From an uncultured Flavobacteriaceae bacterium (GTDB lineage: Bacteria > Bacteroidota > Bacteroidia > Flavobacteriales > Flavobacteriaceae), in contig CAJJAZ010000005.1 of NCBI GenBank assembly GCA_905182295.1, positions 1 through 64,000 of the forward strand: a stretch of DNA of 64,000 nucleotides, in the 5' to 3' direction. The translations under genes were made by a program, and so were the position numbers. Below are positions 37,080 through 45,917 of this stretch, piece by piece; positions within the stretch are counted from its first letter, which is position 1; every line of letters starts with the position of its first letter. A model generated the notes under the pieces. The model had not been told where the DNA came from, did no database searches, and saw only the letters and a list, made by a program, of their open reading frames with translations.

Positions 37080-37337
37080 CTAATCTTCAAATCCGAATCG
37101 CTTGTCTAGCCTATTCATTAAAAAGACATATGTAAATATTAAAATAACAAAAATGTAAATTGAACCCTGTTGTGCAAACCAAAAACCTAAAGGGAAGCCA
37201 CTAATCTTAAAATTATTGAGTTCCTCTACAAAGAACACTCCCAGGCCAAATGAACACGTAAACCATATGAATAAAAGGATTGACAAATACTTTAAGTTTA
37301 TTTTCCAGTATTTTTGAGCAGAAATATTTTGATCCAT
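37080..37337 (-). CDS. DUF4212 small membrane subunit
   Basis: This 85-residue protein has two membrane segments (about residues 15-35 and 55-75) separated by FFVEELNNFKISGFPLGFWFAQQGS, the core signature of DUF4212. Family members are encoded next to SSS acetate symporters and are thought to be an accessory subunit. It is first in the DUF4212-actP-acs operon. Confidence 0.9.
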   Translation of the reverse strand: MDQNISAQKYWKINLKYLSILLFIWFTCSFGLGVFFVEELNNFKISGFPLGFWFAQQGSIYIFVILIFTYVFLMNRLDKRFGFED

Positions 37338-37361
37338 GATAAATAAAATAATGAATTAAAT

Positions 37362-37392
37362 ATATAAAAAAATCCCCATAAAATGGGGATTC
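37362..37392 (-). terminator. intrinsic terminator of purC
   Basis: On the minus strand a hairpin (ATCCCCAT and ATGGGGAT arms, 37372-37390) is followed by a T-rich run, 20 bp after the purC stop. Confidence 0.8.
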
Positions 37393-37412
37393 ATAATTTG
37401 AAGTGTAAAGTA

Positions 37413-38363
37413 TTATACTTTTAAGAAATTGAGCACATGGCCTTCTATTCTAGATTGAATATTATCTAAAGGGGCCTTCACAAAAGTTTCCCCTGTAATA
37501 TTCTCATACAACTCTATATATCTTTCAGATACTGTCTCTATATATTCATCAGACATTTCAGGAAGCGTCTGTCCTTCCAAGCCCTGAAAATTATGACTAA
37601 TGAGCCACTGCCTCACAAACTCTTTTGAGAGCTGTTTTTGCGCTTCTCCGGCAGCTTGTCTTTCTTCATACCCGTATGCATAAAAATATCGCGAAGAGTC
37701 TGGGGTGTGAATCTCGTCAATCAAAACAATTTCCCCAGAAGCTGTTTTTCCAAACTCATACTTACTGTCTACTAAAATTAACCCCCGCTGTGCGGCTAAG
37801 GCTGTACCCCTTTCAAAAAGTGCATAAGTGTATTTTTCCAACACTTCATAATCTTCTTTAGCCACAATCCCTCTGGTGAGAATATCTTCTCTAGAAATAT
37901 CTTCATCGTGGTCTCCCATTTCTGCCTTTGTAGCAGGCGTGATGATTGGAGCAGGAAAAGCATCATTTTCTTTAAGTCCCTCTGGCATAGAAACACCGCA
38001 TAGGATTCTTTTCCCAGCTTTGTATTCTCTCGCCGCATGACCAGACATATAACCTCTAATCACCATTTCCACTTTAAAAGGCTCACAAGCATGACCTACT
38101 GCTACGTTTGGATCTGGGGTAGCCGTAAGCCAATTGGGTACAATATCTTTTGTAGCCTCCATCATCTTGGTGGCAATCTGATTGAGAATTTGTCCTTTAT
38201 AAGGAATTCCTTTTGGCATAACAACGTCAAATGCAGAAAGTCTGTCTGTCGCTATCATCACTAGCAAATCATTTTCTAAAGCGTATACCTCTCTTACCTT
38301 TCCTTTGTAAACACTTTTTTGTCCTGGAAAATTAAAATTGGTATCTGTAATGGTATGGGTCAT
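37413..38363 (-). CDS. purC: phosphoribosylaminoimidazole-succinocarboxamide synthase
   Basis: PurC (SAICAR synthetase) ligates aspartate to CAIR in purine synthesis. The start at 38363 ([16 protein letters not shown]) is preferred, as it avoids overlap with the upstream phoH stop at 38368; an in-frame ATG 39 bp upstream does overlap. Motifs are [29 protein letters not shown] near residue 21, the signature [16 protein letters not shown] (here [17 protein letters not shown]) near 97, and [12 protein letters not shown] near 195 with [13 protein letters not shown]. The length of 316 residues is as in long-form PurC proteins. Confidence 0.94.
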   Translation of the reverse strand: MTHTITDTNFNFPGQKSVYKGKVREVYALENDLLVMIATDRLSAFDVVMPKGIPYKGQILNQIATKMMEATKDIVPNWLTATPDPNVAVGHACEPFKVEMVIRGYMSGHAAREYKAGKRILCGVSMPEGLKENDAFPAPIITPATKAEMGDHDEDISREDILTRGIVAKEDYEVLEKYTYALFERGTALAAQRGLILVDSKYEFGKTASGEIVLIDEIHTPDSSRYFYAYGYEERQAAGEAQKQLSKEFVRQWLISHNFQGLEGQTLPEMSDEYIETVSERYIELYENITGETFVKAPLDNIQSRIEGHVLNFLKV

Positions 38364-38367
38364 TCTA

Positions 38368-39321
38368 TTAATTTTGGTGTTCGATGGTTTTATAGGCTTC
38401 AATTACTTTTTTAACCAATTTATGTCTAATGACGTCTTTGTCGTCTAAATAGACAATGGAAACCCCCTCAATATTTTGAAGGATTAACAAGGCTTCCTTT
38501 AATCCCGAAGTAATCCTTCTAGGCAAATCTATTTGACCTGGATCTCCAGTAACCATAAACTTTGCGCTTTTTCCCATTCTGGTGAGGAACATTTTCATTT
38601 GTGCATGGGTGGTATTCTGGGCTTCGTCTAAAATTACAAAAGCATGGTCCAAAGTCCTACCCCTCATAAAAGCAAGAGGAGCAATCTGTATGGTGCCATT
38701 TTCAATGTACAAGGCCAGTTTCTCTGGGCTAATCATATCTCTCAGGGCGTCGTATAAAGGCTGCATATAGGGATCTAATTTTTCTTTTAAATCTCCTGGC
38801 AAAAACCCTAAATTTTCTCCTGCCTCAACTGCAGGTCTAGTCAATATTATTCTTTTAACTTGCTTTTCTTTCAAAGCTTTTACCGCCATAGCGACACCTG
38901 TATACGTCTTGCCAGTTCCTGCTGGACCAATGGCAAATACCATATCATTTTTAGCCATGGCGTTCACTACCTTTCTCTGGTTGGGCGTTTGGGCTTTAAT
39001 TAACCTTCCTGAAACGCCATGAAGAATTACATCTCCAACACTTTGCAGCACCTCTAGTTCGTCTGGAGAAGTATCACTCAACAAAGCAGCCGCCGCAGCA
39101 GGATCAATTTTATTGTATTTGGCAAAATGTGCGGTGAGTTTGTCAAATTTTTGTTCAAAATCATTGAGCTCTGACTCACTGCCGTAAGCCTTAATTTTAC
39201 TGCCCCTGGCAATGATTTTAAGTTTTGGAAAATGCTCTTTTAAAAGACCGACTGTTTCATTGTTTTGCCCAAAAAAATCCCTTGGGCTTACATCTGTAAT
39301 TTCAATTATGATTTCGTTCAA
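38368..39321 (-). CDS. PhoH family P-loop ATPase
   Basis: This 317-residue PhoH-like protein has an N-terminal KH-like region (residues 1-100) and a RecA-like ATPase. Walker A is [13 protein letters not shown] near residue 133, [26 protein letters not shown] near 163, and Walker [12 protein letters not shown] near 229. PhoH proteins are linked to RNA metabolism (YbeZ with YbeY). It is 5 bp from purC and divergent from the SAM hydrolase gene across a region with a perfect inverted repeat. Confidence 0.9.
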   Translation of the reverse strand: MNEIIIEITDVSPRDFFGQNNETVGLLKEHFPKLKIIARGSKIKAYGSESELNDFEQKFDKLTAHFAKYNKIDPAAAAALLSDTSPDELEVLQSVGDVILHGVSGRLIKAQTPNQRKVVNAMAKNDMVFAIGPAGTGKTYTGVAMAVKALKEKQVKRIILTRPAVEAGENLGFLPGDLKEKLDPYMQPLYDALRDMISPEKLALYIENGTIQIAPLAFMRGRTLDHAFVILDEAQNTTHAQMKMFLTRMGKSAKFMVTGDPGQIDLPRRITSGLKEALLILQNIEGVSIVYLDDKDVIRHKLVKKVIEAYKTIEHQN

Positions 39322-39372
39322 ATGAAAAGTTTTACTTAGGTTCTACAATCTATCTTTTAATGCCCGTAAAAT

Positions 39373-39391
39373 TGTGTAATTTTGTTACACA
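39373..39391. promoter_or_regulatory. inverted repeat between phoH and the SAM hydrolase gene, with overlapping -7 box
   Basis: A perfect inverted repeat, TGTGTAA (39373-39379), TTTTG, TTACACA (39385-39391), lies in the 121-bp divergent region. The sequence TAATTTTG (39377-39384), a match to TAnnTTTG for the plus-strand gene, sits inside the palindrome, so a bound dimer would block it. Confidence 0.5.
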
Positions 39392-39442
39392 AACTTACGC
39401 AAAAAAACAGTTTGTTATCTTATAAAAATATTAACAGCGTGT

Positions 39443-40273
39443 ATGGCTATCATTACTTTAACTACAGATTTTGGAACAAAAGATCACTTTGTTTCCGCCA
39501 TTAAAGGAGCCATTCACTGCGAACTTGACAACCCAATTATTGTTGACATCTCTCATGAAATTAGCCCATTCAATATTCAGGAATGTGCTTACGTCCTGAA
39601 AAACGCCTACACCCATTTTCCAAAGGGGAGCATTCATATTGTTGGGGTAGATGCGGAGAAAACACCAGAAAACCCACATATTGTGGTCTTTGTAGACGGC
39701 CATTATTTTATCTCTGCCAATACTGGCGTAGTCCATTTAATCTGCACCAGTATAAAACCAGATAAAGTAGTGAGTATTAAATTGCCTCACTCAGAAGAAA
39801 CAGCCTTCCCAACCCTAGATGTTTTTGTCAAAGTGGCCTGCCATATTGTTAGGGGAGGTACCTTAGACGTTATTGGAAAACCATTTAATCATTTAAAAGA
39901 GTTAATTGATTTTAAACCTAAGGTAGACGCAGACGAAAAGAGCATCCGCGGTAGCGTCATTTACATTGACAATTACGGAAATGTGGTGACCAATATTAGC
40001 CAGCAATTGTTCCAGGAATACCAAAAAGGAAGGAGTTTTAAGATAAGGGCCAGACACGCTAGTATCACTAATATCCATGAAAGATATTCGGACATTATTC
40101 GTTTTGACTTAGAAAAAGAAAAGCGAAAAGGAGATGGAGAATTATTGGCAATTTTCAATAAAGCAGGTTATATAGAAATTGCCATCTATAAAAGCAATCT
40201 TCAAACAAGCGGTGGCGCTTCCAGTCTTTTAGGCTTGGATTACTTAGACAGTATTAGTCTAGAATTTGACTAA
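39443..40273 (+). CDS. SAM hydroxide adenosyltransferase (DUF62 family)
   Basis: This 276-residue protein belongs to the S-adenosyl-L-methionine hydrolase / halogenase (DUF62) superfamily. It opens IITLTTDFGTKDHFVSAIKGAI (residues 3-24), with DISHEISPFNIQECAYVL near 37 and the C-terminal domain YIDNYGNVVTNIS near 175. Family enzymes cleave SAM to adenosine and methionine using water. The fluorinase/chlorinase branch carries a halide-pocket insertion; I see no sign of it, so hydrolase is the better guess. Confidence 0.87.
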   Translation: MAIITLTTDFGTKDHFVSAIKGAIHCELDNPIIVDISHEISPFNIQECAYVLKNAYTHFPKGSIHIVGVDAEKTPENPHIVVFVDGHYFISANTGVVHLICTSIKPDKVVSIKLPHSEETAFPTLDVFVKVACHIVRGGTLDVIGKPFNHLKELIDFKPKVDADEKSIRGSVIYIDNYGNVVTNISQQLFQEYQKGRSFKIRARHASITNIHERYSDIIRFDLEKEKRKGDGELLAIFNKAGYIEIAIYKSNLQTSGGASSLLGLDYLDSISLEFD

Positions 40274-40459
40274 ATATTTTTAGGGCCTTTCAGTTATAAA
40301 CAATTTTTAAAACGTCCACAAATGCACTTAAAATTCACTAAATCATATCGCTACATTTGAATCACTTATATTTAAAGGAGTTATGTTGTTTATTTTCTGC
40401 ATTAAAAAATCGTATCCTAAAAAAATAGCGACTTGAATGGGTGTTTTTCTGTTAATAAG

Positions 40460-40495
40460 TTTGTTTCTCAAAAAAGTACAATTAAAATATCTTTG
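40460..40495 (+). promoter_or_regulatory. likely dnaN promoter
   Basis: TTTG (40460-40463) and TATCTTTG (40488-40495), spaced by 24 nt, lie 61 bp before dnaN. The spacer is a little longer than usual. The remainder of the 282-bp gap (40274-40555) shows no gene I can support. Confidence 0.5.
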
Positions 40496-40555
40496 TAAGT
40501 AGTGGTTTTGTAACACTTTTCGTTCAATCACATTAAATTCATAAAATTAATATTC

Positions 40556-41674
40556 ATGAAGTTTATAGTTTCAAGTGCTTACTTACTCAAACAACTCCAA
40601 GTATTAGGAGGCGTCATAAACAACAGTAACACACTACCCATATTAGACAATTTCTTGTTCCATTTAGAGGGCAATTCACTCACGGTGTCTGCCTCTGATT
40701 TAGAAACGACCATGCACGCTGTTTTAGAAGTAGAATCTTCTGACAATGGCAGTATAGCTATTCCAGCAAGATTATTGCTAGATACTTTAAAAACATTCCC
40801 TGAGCAGCCGTTGACTTTTGTAAAAGAAGACAACAATACAGTTGAGATAAGCGCCAATAACGGAAAATACGCACTAGCTTATGCAGACGGAAGTGAGTTC
40901 CCTAATCCAGTGAGCTTGTCTAATCCAAGTAAAACAACCATACTTGGAGATATTTTAGCTACCGCTATTTCAAAGACTATTTTTGCTGCTGGTAATGATG
41001 ATTTGAGACCTGTAATGAGTGGGGTGTTTTTTCAATTCAATACGGAGAGCCTTACTTTTGTCGCTACCGACGCACACAAATTGGTTAAATACCAAAGAAC
41101 AGATGTACAAGCTTCACAGACCGCAGAATTTATCATGCCTAAGAAACCGCTTAACCTTTTAAAAGGAATATTAGCTGGTTCTGAGTCAGAAGTAACGATA
41201 GAGTACAATGACAGTAATGCGAAATTCAGTTTTGATCAGACAGAATTAGTTTGTAGGCTCATTGACGGTAAGTATCCAAACTACGAAGCGGTTATTCCTA
41301 AGGAAAATCCAAATGTGCTCAACCTTAACAGAAACTTATTTTTAAGTTCTGTGAGAAGGATTGCTATTTTCTCCAATAAAACAACGCATCAGCTTAAATT
41401 AAAAGTAGCCGGCGCTGAATTAAATATATCTGCAGAAGATTTGGATTACAGCAACAAAGCAGAGGAGCGTTTAAGCTGTAGCTACCAAGGAGATGACCTA
41501 CAAATAGGTTTCAATTCAAGGTTCCTTACTGAAATGTTGAATAATTTAAATTCAGATGAAATTACACTCTCTATGAGTTTACCTAACAGAGCCGGGATTT
41601 TGACCCCATCTGATAGTTTAGATCCAGGAGAACACGTTACCATGCTGGTTATGCCAGTCATGCTTAATAACTAA
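40556..41674 (+). CDS. dnaN: DNA polymerase III subunit beta (sliding clamp)
   Basis: This 372-residue clamp monomer has three repeated processivity folds. It opens FIVSSAYLLKQLQVLGGVINNSNTLPILDNFLFH (residues 3-36). It has the central DDLRPVMSGVFFQF, FVATDAHKLVKY near 170, and the closing MLVMPVMLNN, equivalent to the VVMPMR end that lines the partner-binding pocket. It tethers polymerases to DNA. In this genome it is not next to dnaA, which is usual in Bacteroidota. Confidence 0.96.
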   Translation: MKFIVSSAYLLKQLQVLGGVINNSNTLPILDNFLFHLEGNSLTVSASDLETTMHAVLEVESSDNGSIAIPARLLLDTLKTFPEQPLTFVKEDNNTVEISANNGKYALAYADGSEFPNPVSLSNPSKTTILGDILATAISKTIFAAGNDDLRPVMSGVFFQFNTESLTFVATDAHKLVKYQRTDVQASQTAEFIMPKKPLNLLKGILAGSESEVTIEYNDSNAKFSFDQTELVCRLIDGKYPNYEAVIPKENPNVLNLNRNLFLSSVRRIAIFSNKTTHQLKLKVAGAELNISAEDLDYSNKAEERLSCSYQGDDLQIGFNSRFLTEMLNNLNSDEITLSMSLPNRAGILTPSDSLDPGEHVTMLVMPVMLNN

Positions 41675-41697
41675 GCCTACATAGTTCCTTGTTTGAA

Positions 41698-41728
41698 AAA
41701 AACGGCCGCTTTAATAGCGGCCGTTTTT
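41698..41728. terminator. bidirectional terminator between dnaN and the DUF4870 gene
   Basis: A strong hairpin with 13-bp arms (AAAAACGGCCGCT and AGCGGCCGTTTTT) and a TTAAT loop lies between the convergent genes and has A/T runs on both sides. Confidence 0.9.
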
Positions 41729-41731
41729 ATT

Positions 41732-42070
41732 TTACTTCAGAAATTTAAAGAAAGGATAAGAGATGGGTTCCCCATTACTCACTCTAATCGCATTTAAAAT
41801 AGGGTAAACAAGTCCTAAAATACCAATGCCTATTAGGCCTAAAATCCCTAATCCCAATAAGAAAATAGCAGGAATACAAATAAGCGCTAAAAGGAAAAGT
41901 GATATTTGAAAATTAACAATAGCCTTTCCATGCTCGTCCATTCCTATGACACGCTCTTTTTGAGTCAGCCATAAAACTACTGGCACTATTAAACCACCAA
42001 AACCAGTGACTAAATCTAATAATTGACTCAAATGAGTGACTATTAACAAGTTTTTGTCTGCTCTCATCAT
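41732..42070 (-). CDS. DUF4870 (Tic20-like) membrane protein
   Basis: This 112-residue protein has three membrane segments: residues 12-35, 47-70 and 72-95. The features WLTQKERVIGMDEHGKAIVNFQISL match DUF4870. Function is unknown. It converges with dnaN through the bidirectional terminator. Confidence 0.85.
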   Translation of the reverse strand: MMRADKNLLIVTHLSQLLDLVTGFGGLIVPVVLWLTQKERVIGMDEHGKAIVNFQISLFLLALICIPAIFLLGLGILGLIGIGILGLVYPILNAIRVSNGEPISYPFFKFLK

Positions 42071-42173
42071 AATTGTGTAAATTGGTTAGACTTCTAAAAT
42101 ACGAAAAAAGGAACTTACAAAAGGGATTAAATTAATCTAAGCCCACTCCCATTTTTTTAGCTAATTTTGCGGC

Positions 42174-43571
42174 ATGTCTCATGAAAAAAATATTATTGCC
42201 ATAGCCACACCTGCAGGTGCTGGTGCTGTTTCAATCATAAGGGTCTCTGGATCTGACGCATGGTCTCTTGTAGCGGCGCAATTCAAATCTGTCAGAGATA
42301 AAGACCTCCTGAAGCAAAAAAGCCACAGCATACATTTGGGCCATATCACAGACGGAGACAAGGTGATTGATCAAGTGCTGGTCTCCCTATTTAAGGGACC
42401 TAATTCATATACAGGAGAAAATGTTGTAGAGATTAACTGTCATGGCTCCTCCTACATACAGCAAGAAATTTTACAACTTTTTCTTAGAAAAGGATGCAAA
42501 ATGGCAGAAGGGGGTGAATTCACTCTCAGGGCATTTTTAAATGGCAAATTAGACCTCAGCCAAGCAGAAGCAGTGGCAGATCTAATAGCCTCTGACAATG
42601 CTGCCGCCCACCAAATTGCCATGCAGCAAATGCGCGGTGGGTTTAGCTCAGAAATAAAAGCCCTTAGACAAGAATTATTGAACTTTGCCTCGCTCATTGA
42701 GTTAGAGTTAGATTTTGCAGAAGAAGACGTAGCCTTTGCAGACAGAGAAGCCTTTAGAAAACTCTTAGAAAAAATCGCTAAAGTCCTCAGGCAACTCATA
42801 GACTCCTTTGCCCTTGGTAATGTCATTAAAAATGGGATTCCAGTAGCGATTGTAGGCGCCCCAAATGCAGGGAAATCTACCCTTCTCAATGCGCTATTAA
42901 ATGAAGAACGCGCCATAGTTTCCGACATTGCAGGGACTACTAGAGACACTATAGAAGATGAAATTTCTATTGGAGGCATTGGTTTTAGATTCATAGATAC
43001 CGCTGGGATCAGGGACACCCAAGACCAGATAGAACAATTGGGAATTGCCAAAACTTTTGAAAAAATTGAGCAGGCACAATTGGTGGTATACATGATTGAC
43101 TTAAAAAAGTGTCACGATGATTTGGCCGTTATCACGGCCGATGCCGCTGCCCTTCAAAAGCTCAAAGAAACCTATCCTAAAAAACCATTGCTGGTCCTTG
43201 GAAATAAAGCTGACCTTATCTCAGAAACCGCTCTGGCAAAAATTAAAGAGACCATCACCGACCTCTCCCCGCTTTCTGCCAAAGAAAAAGAAGGCATTGA
43301 ATCACTCAAAGAGGCTTTCCTAAACGTAGTACATACAGGGGCACTTCACAATAACGACACTATAGTGAGTAATTCCAGGCACTACGACGCCCTTTTAAGG
43401 GCTCAGGAAGAAATAGGTAAGGTTCAAGATGGATTGGCCGCAGGCCTCTCCTCTGACCTTATGGCTATAGACATTCGCCAAGCGCTGTATCACTTTGGTG
43501 AAATAACCGGAGAAATTAGCTCAGACGAATTGCTTGGAAACATATTTGCTAACTTCTGTATTGGAAAATAG
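42174..43571 (+). CDS. mnmE: tRNA modification GTPase MnmE, 3' end used as an integration site
   Basis: MnmE, with MnmG, installs the 5-carboxymethylaminomethyl group on wobble uridine 34 of tRNAs. The 465 residues comprise an N-terminal folate-binding domain (about 1-120), a helical domain and an inserted G domain: P-loop GAPNAGKSTLLNALL near residue 228, DTAGIRDT near 275 and NKAD near 345. The C-terminal FCIGK carries the zinc/tRNA-modification Cys. The final coding bases 43551-43571 are the left att copy of the island that follows. The gene is intact, so insertion restored a functional C-terminus. Confidence 0.96.
   Translation: MSHEKNIIAIATPAGAGAVSIIRVSGSDAWSLVAAQFKSVRDKDLLKQKSHSIHLGHITDGDKVIDQVLVSLFKGPNSYTGENVVEINCHGSSYIQQEILQLFLRKGCKMAEGGEFTLRAFLNGKLDLSQAEAVADLIASDNAAAHQIAMQQMRGGFSSEIKALRQELLNFASLIELELDFAEEDVAFADREAFRKLLEKIAKVLRQLIDSFALGNVIKNGIPVAIVGAPNAGKSTLLNALLNEERAIVSDIAGTTRDTIEDEISIGGIGFRFIDTAGIRDTQDQIEQLGIAKTFEKIEQAQLVVYMIDLKKCHDDLAVITADAAALQKLKETYPKKPLLVLGNKADLISETALAKIKETITDLSPLSAKEKEGIESLKEAFLNVVHTGALHNNDTIVSNSRHYDALLRAQEEIGKVQDGLAAGLSSDLMAIDIRQALYHFGEITGEISSDELLGNIFANFCIGK
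43551..43571 (+). repeat. att site 1 (attL) within the end of mnmE
   Basis: The sequence AACTTCTGTATTGG followed by AAAATAG encodes the mnmE ending F-C-I-G-K-stop. It recurs at 48530 and 62328. It marks the left border of the compound island. Confidence 0.85.
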
Positions 43572-43670
43572 TGTCCTTTTAGTTTCATTTACTATTCTTT
43601 TATAATTACTATATATGCTGAATATATTAAACATTCTTTTGTGTTTGATTATATATTCTTTTGTATATTT

Positions 43671-43729
43671 ATGTCTACAATATGTATACATAGATTAAAA
43701 TATAGATTTTGTATACATAAAATGTCTAC
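43671..43729 (+). repeat. candidate integrase arm sites, left end
   Basis: ATGTCTAC occurs at 43671-43678 and 43722-43729, the second overlapping the integrase start codon. Between them are two palindromes TGTATACA at 43683-43690 and 43710-43717. The layout suggests both integrase binding and self-repression of the int promoter. Confidence 0.5.
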
Positions 43730-44858
43730 AGCTATGGCAGGAGTAAAACTAAGAATACAGAAAAGAGATAATAATAAAGGGCATTACTACTTGGAATACT
43801 ACTTAGGTAGTAAGATGATTAATGGTAAGCAGGTAACACAAAGAAAAAGAGAGGGACTTAGCTTGGATATTTATCTTAAGCCTAAGAATAATATAGAAAG
43901 AGACCACAACAAGAAGAATAAGAATTTTGCAGAGGCCATATACAGAGAAAGAGAGTATGACTTTATGACCTCAACACACAATCTCCCAAACAAGAATAAG
44001 GGTAATAAGAATTTTACAGACTACTTCCTAGAGTTTGTTAAAAAGAAAAACCTATCCGATAAAGGTCTTAAGGCTTACACCCTAACTCTAAATTACTTAA
44101 TCAAATATAAGGGCAAGGGATTGACTATAAAGGATATTGACTATGCTTACTGTAGAGACTTTTTGAGTTATCTTTTAAACAGTTCAAAGACAAATGGTGA
44201 AAAGCTATCTACTAGTAGTATAGTTGCCTATTTCAACAAGCTAAGATTAATTATAAAAGAATTAAATAAAGAAGGGTTAATACCTGTAGACTATTGCAAG
44301 GACATAAAAAGCCCAAAACTTGATACTAAGCCAAGAGTATGGTTAACCCAAGATGAGATTACCCTCTTAGTAAATACTCCCTACCACTTAAGAAACATAA
44401 AAGAGCTATTTCTATTTATGTGCTTTACAAGTATTAGACATAGTGATGTGATAAAGTTGAAATGGAAGAATGTTGTGAAAGAAGGAGACAATGATTTCAT
44501 TAAATTTCAACAACAAAAGACAGGTGAATACCTAATAACTCCATTAACAGAGGATGCTAAAAAAATGATGGGAGAAAGGAAAGGAGATGAGGATTTAATA
44601 TTTGAGGGAGCTAAGTATAGTGCTAACAATAATGAGCATTTAAAGAAGTGGGCTTATTTATCAGGAATTAAAAAGAAGCTAACTTTTCATACAGGTAGAC
44701 ACACATTTGCTACTAATCTATACATACAGACCAAAGATGCTAAAGCTACAAGTAAATGGCTTGGGCACACAAGTGCTAAATCTACTGAAGTATATATACA
44801 TTTAGCAGAACAAACATTATTTGAAAAGGCTAAGGAATTAAAACAAATCATAGATTAA
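43722..44858 (+). CDS. tyrosine recombinase / site-specific integrase
   Basis: This is a phage-type integrase of about 378 residues from ATG 43722 (MSTAMAGVKLRIQKRD); an in-frame ATG at 43641 adds an unlike hydrophobic leader, and ATG 43734 is also possible. An N-terminal Arm-type region and a SAM-like core-binding domain (about 100-200) precede the catalytic domain. The active-site residues are all present: Arg in TSIRHSD, Lys in QQQKTGEY, HxxR in HTGRHTFA, His in WLGHTSAK and the nucleophile Tyr in VYIHL. It is noticeably A+T-richer and simpler in codon use than mnmE. It presumably catalyses insertion at the mnmE 3' end. Confidence 0.93.
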   Translation: MSTAMAGVKLRIQKRDNNKGHYYLEYYLGSKMINGKQVTQRKREGLSLDIYLKPKNNIERDHNKKNKNFAEAIYREREYDFMTSTHNLPNKNKGNKNFTDYFLEFVKKKNLSDKGLKAYTLTLNYLIKYKGKGLTIKDIDYAYCRDFLSYLLNSSKTNGEKLSTSSIVAYFNKLRLIIKELNKEGLIPVDYCKDIKSPKLDTKPRVWLTQDEITLLVNTPYHLRNIKELFLFMCFTSIRHSDVIKLKWKNVVKEGDNDFIKFQQQKTGEYLITPLTEDAKKMMGERKGDEDLIFEGAKYSANNNEHLKKWAYLSGIKKKLTFHTGRHTFATNLYIQTKDAKATSKWLGHTSAKSTEVYIHLAEQTLFEKAKELKQIID

Positions 44859-44926
44859 TGGAGTATTTAGAATTTTATGAATATCAAAAAGAAAATTCTG
44901 AAAATGGAACAGATGATGACTGGTAA
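44858..44926 (+). CDS. possible 22-residue peptide coupled to the integrase
   Basis: The integrase stop and this start share an A (TAATG). The reading frame encodes MEYLEFYEYQKENSENGTDD followed by DW, an acidic peptide with several Tyr/Phe. It ends 25 bp before a terminator. TAATG coupling and the terminator placement favour translation. It is too short to judge by composition and matches nothing I recognise. It could be a directionality or regulatory peptide, or chance. Confidence 0.3.
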   Translation: MEYLEFYEYQKENSENGTDDDW

Positions 44927-44951
44927 ATAATTACACAAATTACACACATAT

Positions 44952-44980
44952 AGCCACCTTCAAAAGGGTGGCTTTTTTTG
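44952..44980 (+). terminator. intrinsic terminator of the integrase unit
   Basis: GCCACCTT, a CAA loop and AAGGGTGGC (one bulged base) are followed by TTTTTTTG. A related sequence (AAAAGGGTGG then a T-run and GATTAA) recurs near the right end of element A at about 48377. Confidence 0.75.
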
Positions 44981-45100
44981 ATTAACTTGTTGAGATCGAT
45001 GTTTTTTCAAAAGCTTTTCTTGTTCCATTACGACTAATAAATTATATTTGAGAAAACTCAATGCAACTGCGTATTGATGATGAACAAAAAGCATTAGATA

Positions 45101-45907
45101 ATGAGAAGAACATTTTTATACTTCAACAGAGCAAATCAATTAAAGTTTTGTGCTAGTTTAATTTTTATATTTTTTTGTATTTCAGCTGCATCAGCTCAAG
45201 TTGGTATTGGGACGGAAATTCCACATTCATCTTCATTGCTTGAATTAAGTTCAACTACAAAAGGCTTCCTAGTTCCTAGGATGGAAGAAGCTCAAAAAAA
45301 TGCAATCTCAAGTCCTGCTCAAGGCTTATTAATTTTTCAGACAAATGGAACTGTGGGGTTTTACTCCTATGATGGAACCAATTGGCTTCATTTAATTGAT
45401 GGTTCATCTATTGAAACAAGTGGAACAATTACTGCTGGAGCTATTACAATCCCAAACACTGACGGTTCAGCTAATCAAGTGCTAAAGACTGATGGTTCTG
45501 GTACACTTTCTTGGACAACACCTAGCCCTAGTATTTTGTATCAAAAGACACATTCTGATGTTATACTCACGGGTACTGCTACAGAGACAATAACACTTTC
45601 CTTACCAGCTGGTTCCTACATAGTTACGTATACTGGAAAGGCGTATAAATCTTCAGGTGGTGCGGAATATGTCGCGTCTCGAATAGCAACTACAATTCCA
45701 GGAAGTAATTTAGGTGGAGGTGATGCTATTATGATCGATTCAGGAGTGAATGATGGTCGTGCCTATGTAGTTCACCAACTTGGTATAACTCTTGCGTCTG
45801 CAGGAAGCGTAAGCGTCTATGCAAATACAGTTTATGGATCTTCGGATACAATGCTAACTGGCGCTAGGTTAACAGCGCTTACAGTTGGAGCTGTTATTAA
45901 CCAATAG
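45101..45907 (+). CDS. secreted VGIGT-type surface/fibre-like protein
   Basis: This 268-residue protein has a signal peptide ending at SAASA-Q (near residue 32). The mature N-terminus QVGIGTEIPHSSSLLELSSTTKGFLVPRM is the recurrent head found on many secreted Bacteroidota proteins and tail-fibre-like proteins. A linker with TDGSANQVLKTDGSGTLSWTTP follows, and the C-terminal region (about 148-268) looks like a beta-sandwich, C1q/TNF-like fold: TETITLSLPAGSYIVTYTG. Such proteins are surface-exposed and of unknown binding specificity. The adhesin gene starts 11 bp after its stop, so the two are co-transcribed. Confidence 0.75.
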   Translation: MRRTFLYFNRANQLKFCASLIFIFFCISAASAQVGIGTEIPHSSSLLELSSTTKGFLVPRMEEAQKNAISSPAQGLLIFQTNGTVGFYSYDGTNWLHLIDGSSIETSGTITAGAITIPNTDGSANQVLKTDGSGTLSWTTPSPSILYQKTHSDVILTGTATETITLSLPAGSYIVTYTGKAYKSSGGAEYVASRIATTIPGSNLGGGDAIMIDSGVNDGRAYVVHQLGITLASAGSVSVYANTVYGSSDTMLTGARLTALTVGAVINQ

Positions 45908-45917
45908 GATTATTATA

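Noticed and set aside
40343-40531. A 62-codon minus-strand frame upstream of dnaN
   Set aside because: It overlaps the dnaN promoter, has no recognisable motif and looks like chance in AT-rich DNA.
42162-42169. TAATTTTG as an mnmE promoter giving a leaderless transcript
   Set aside because: It lies only 5 bp before the start codon and has no -33 partner, and TAnnTTTG matches are frequent in this AT-rich DNA.
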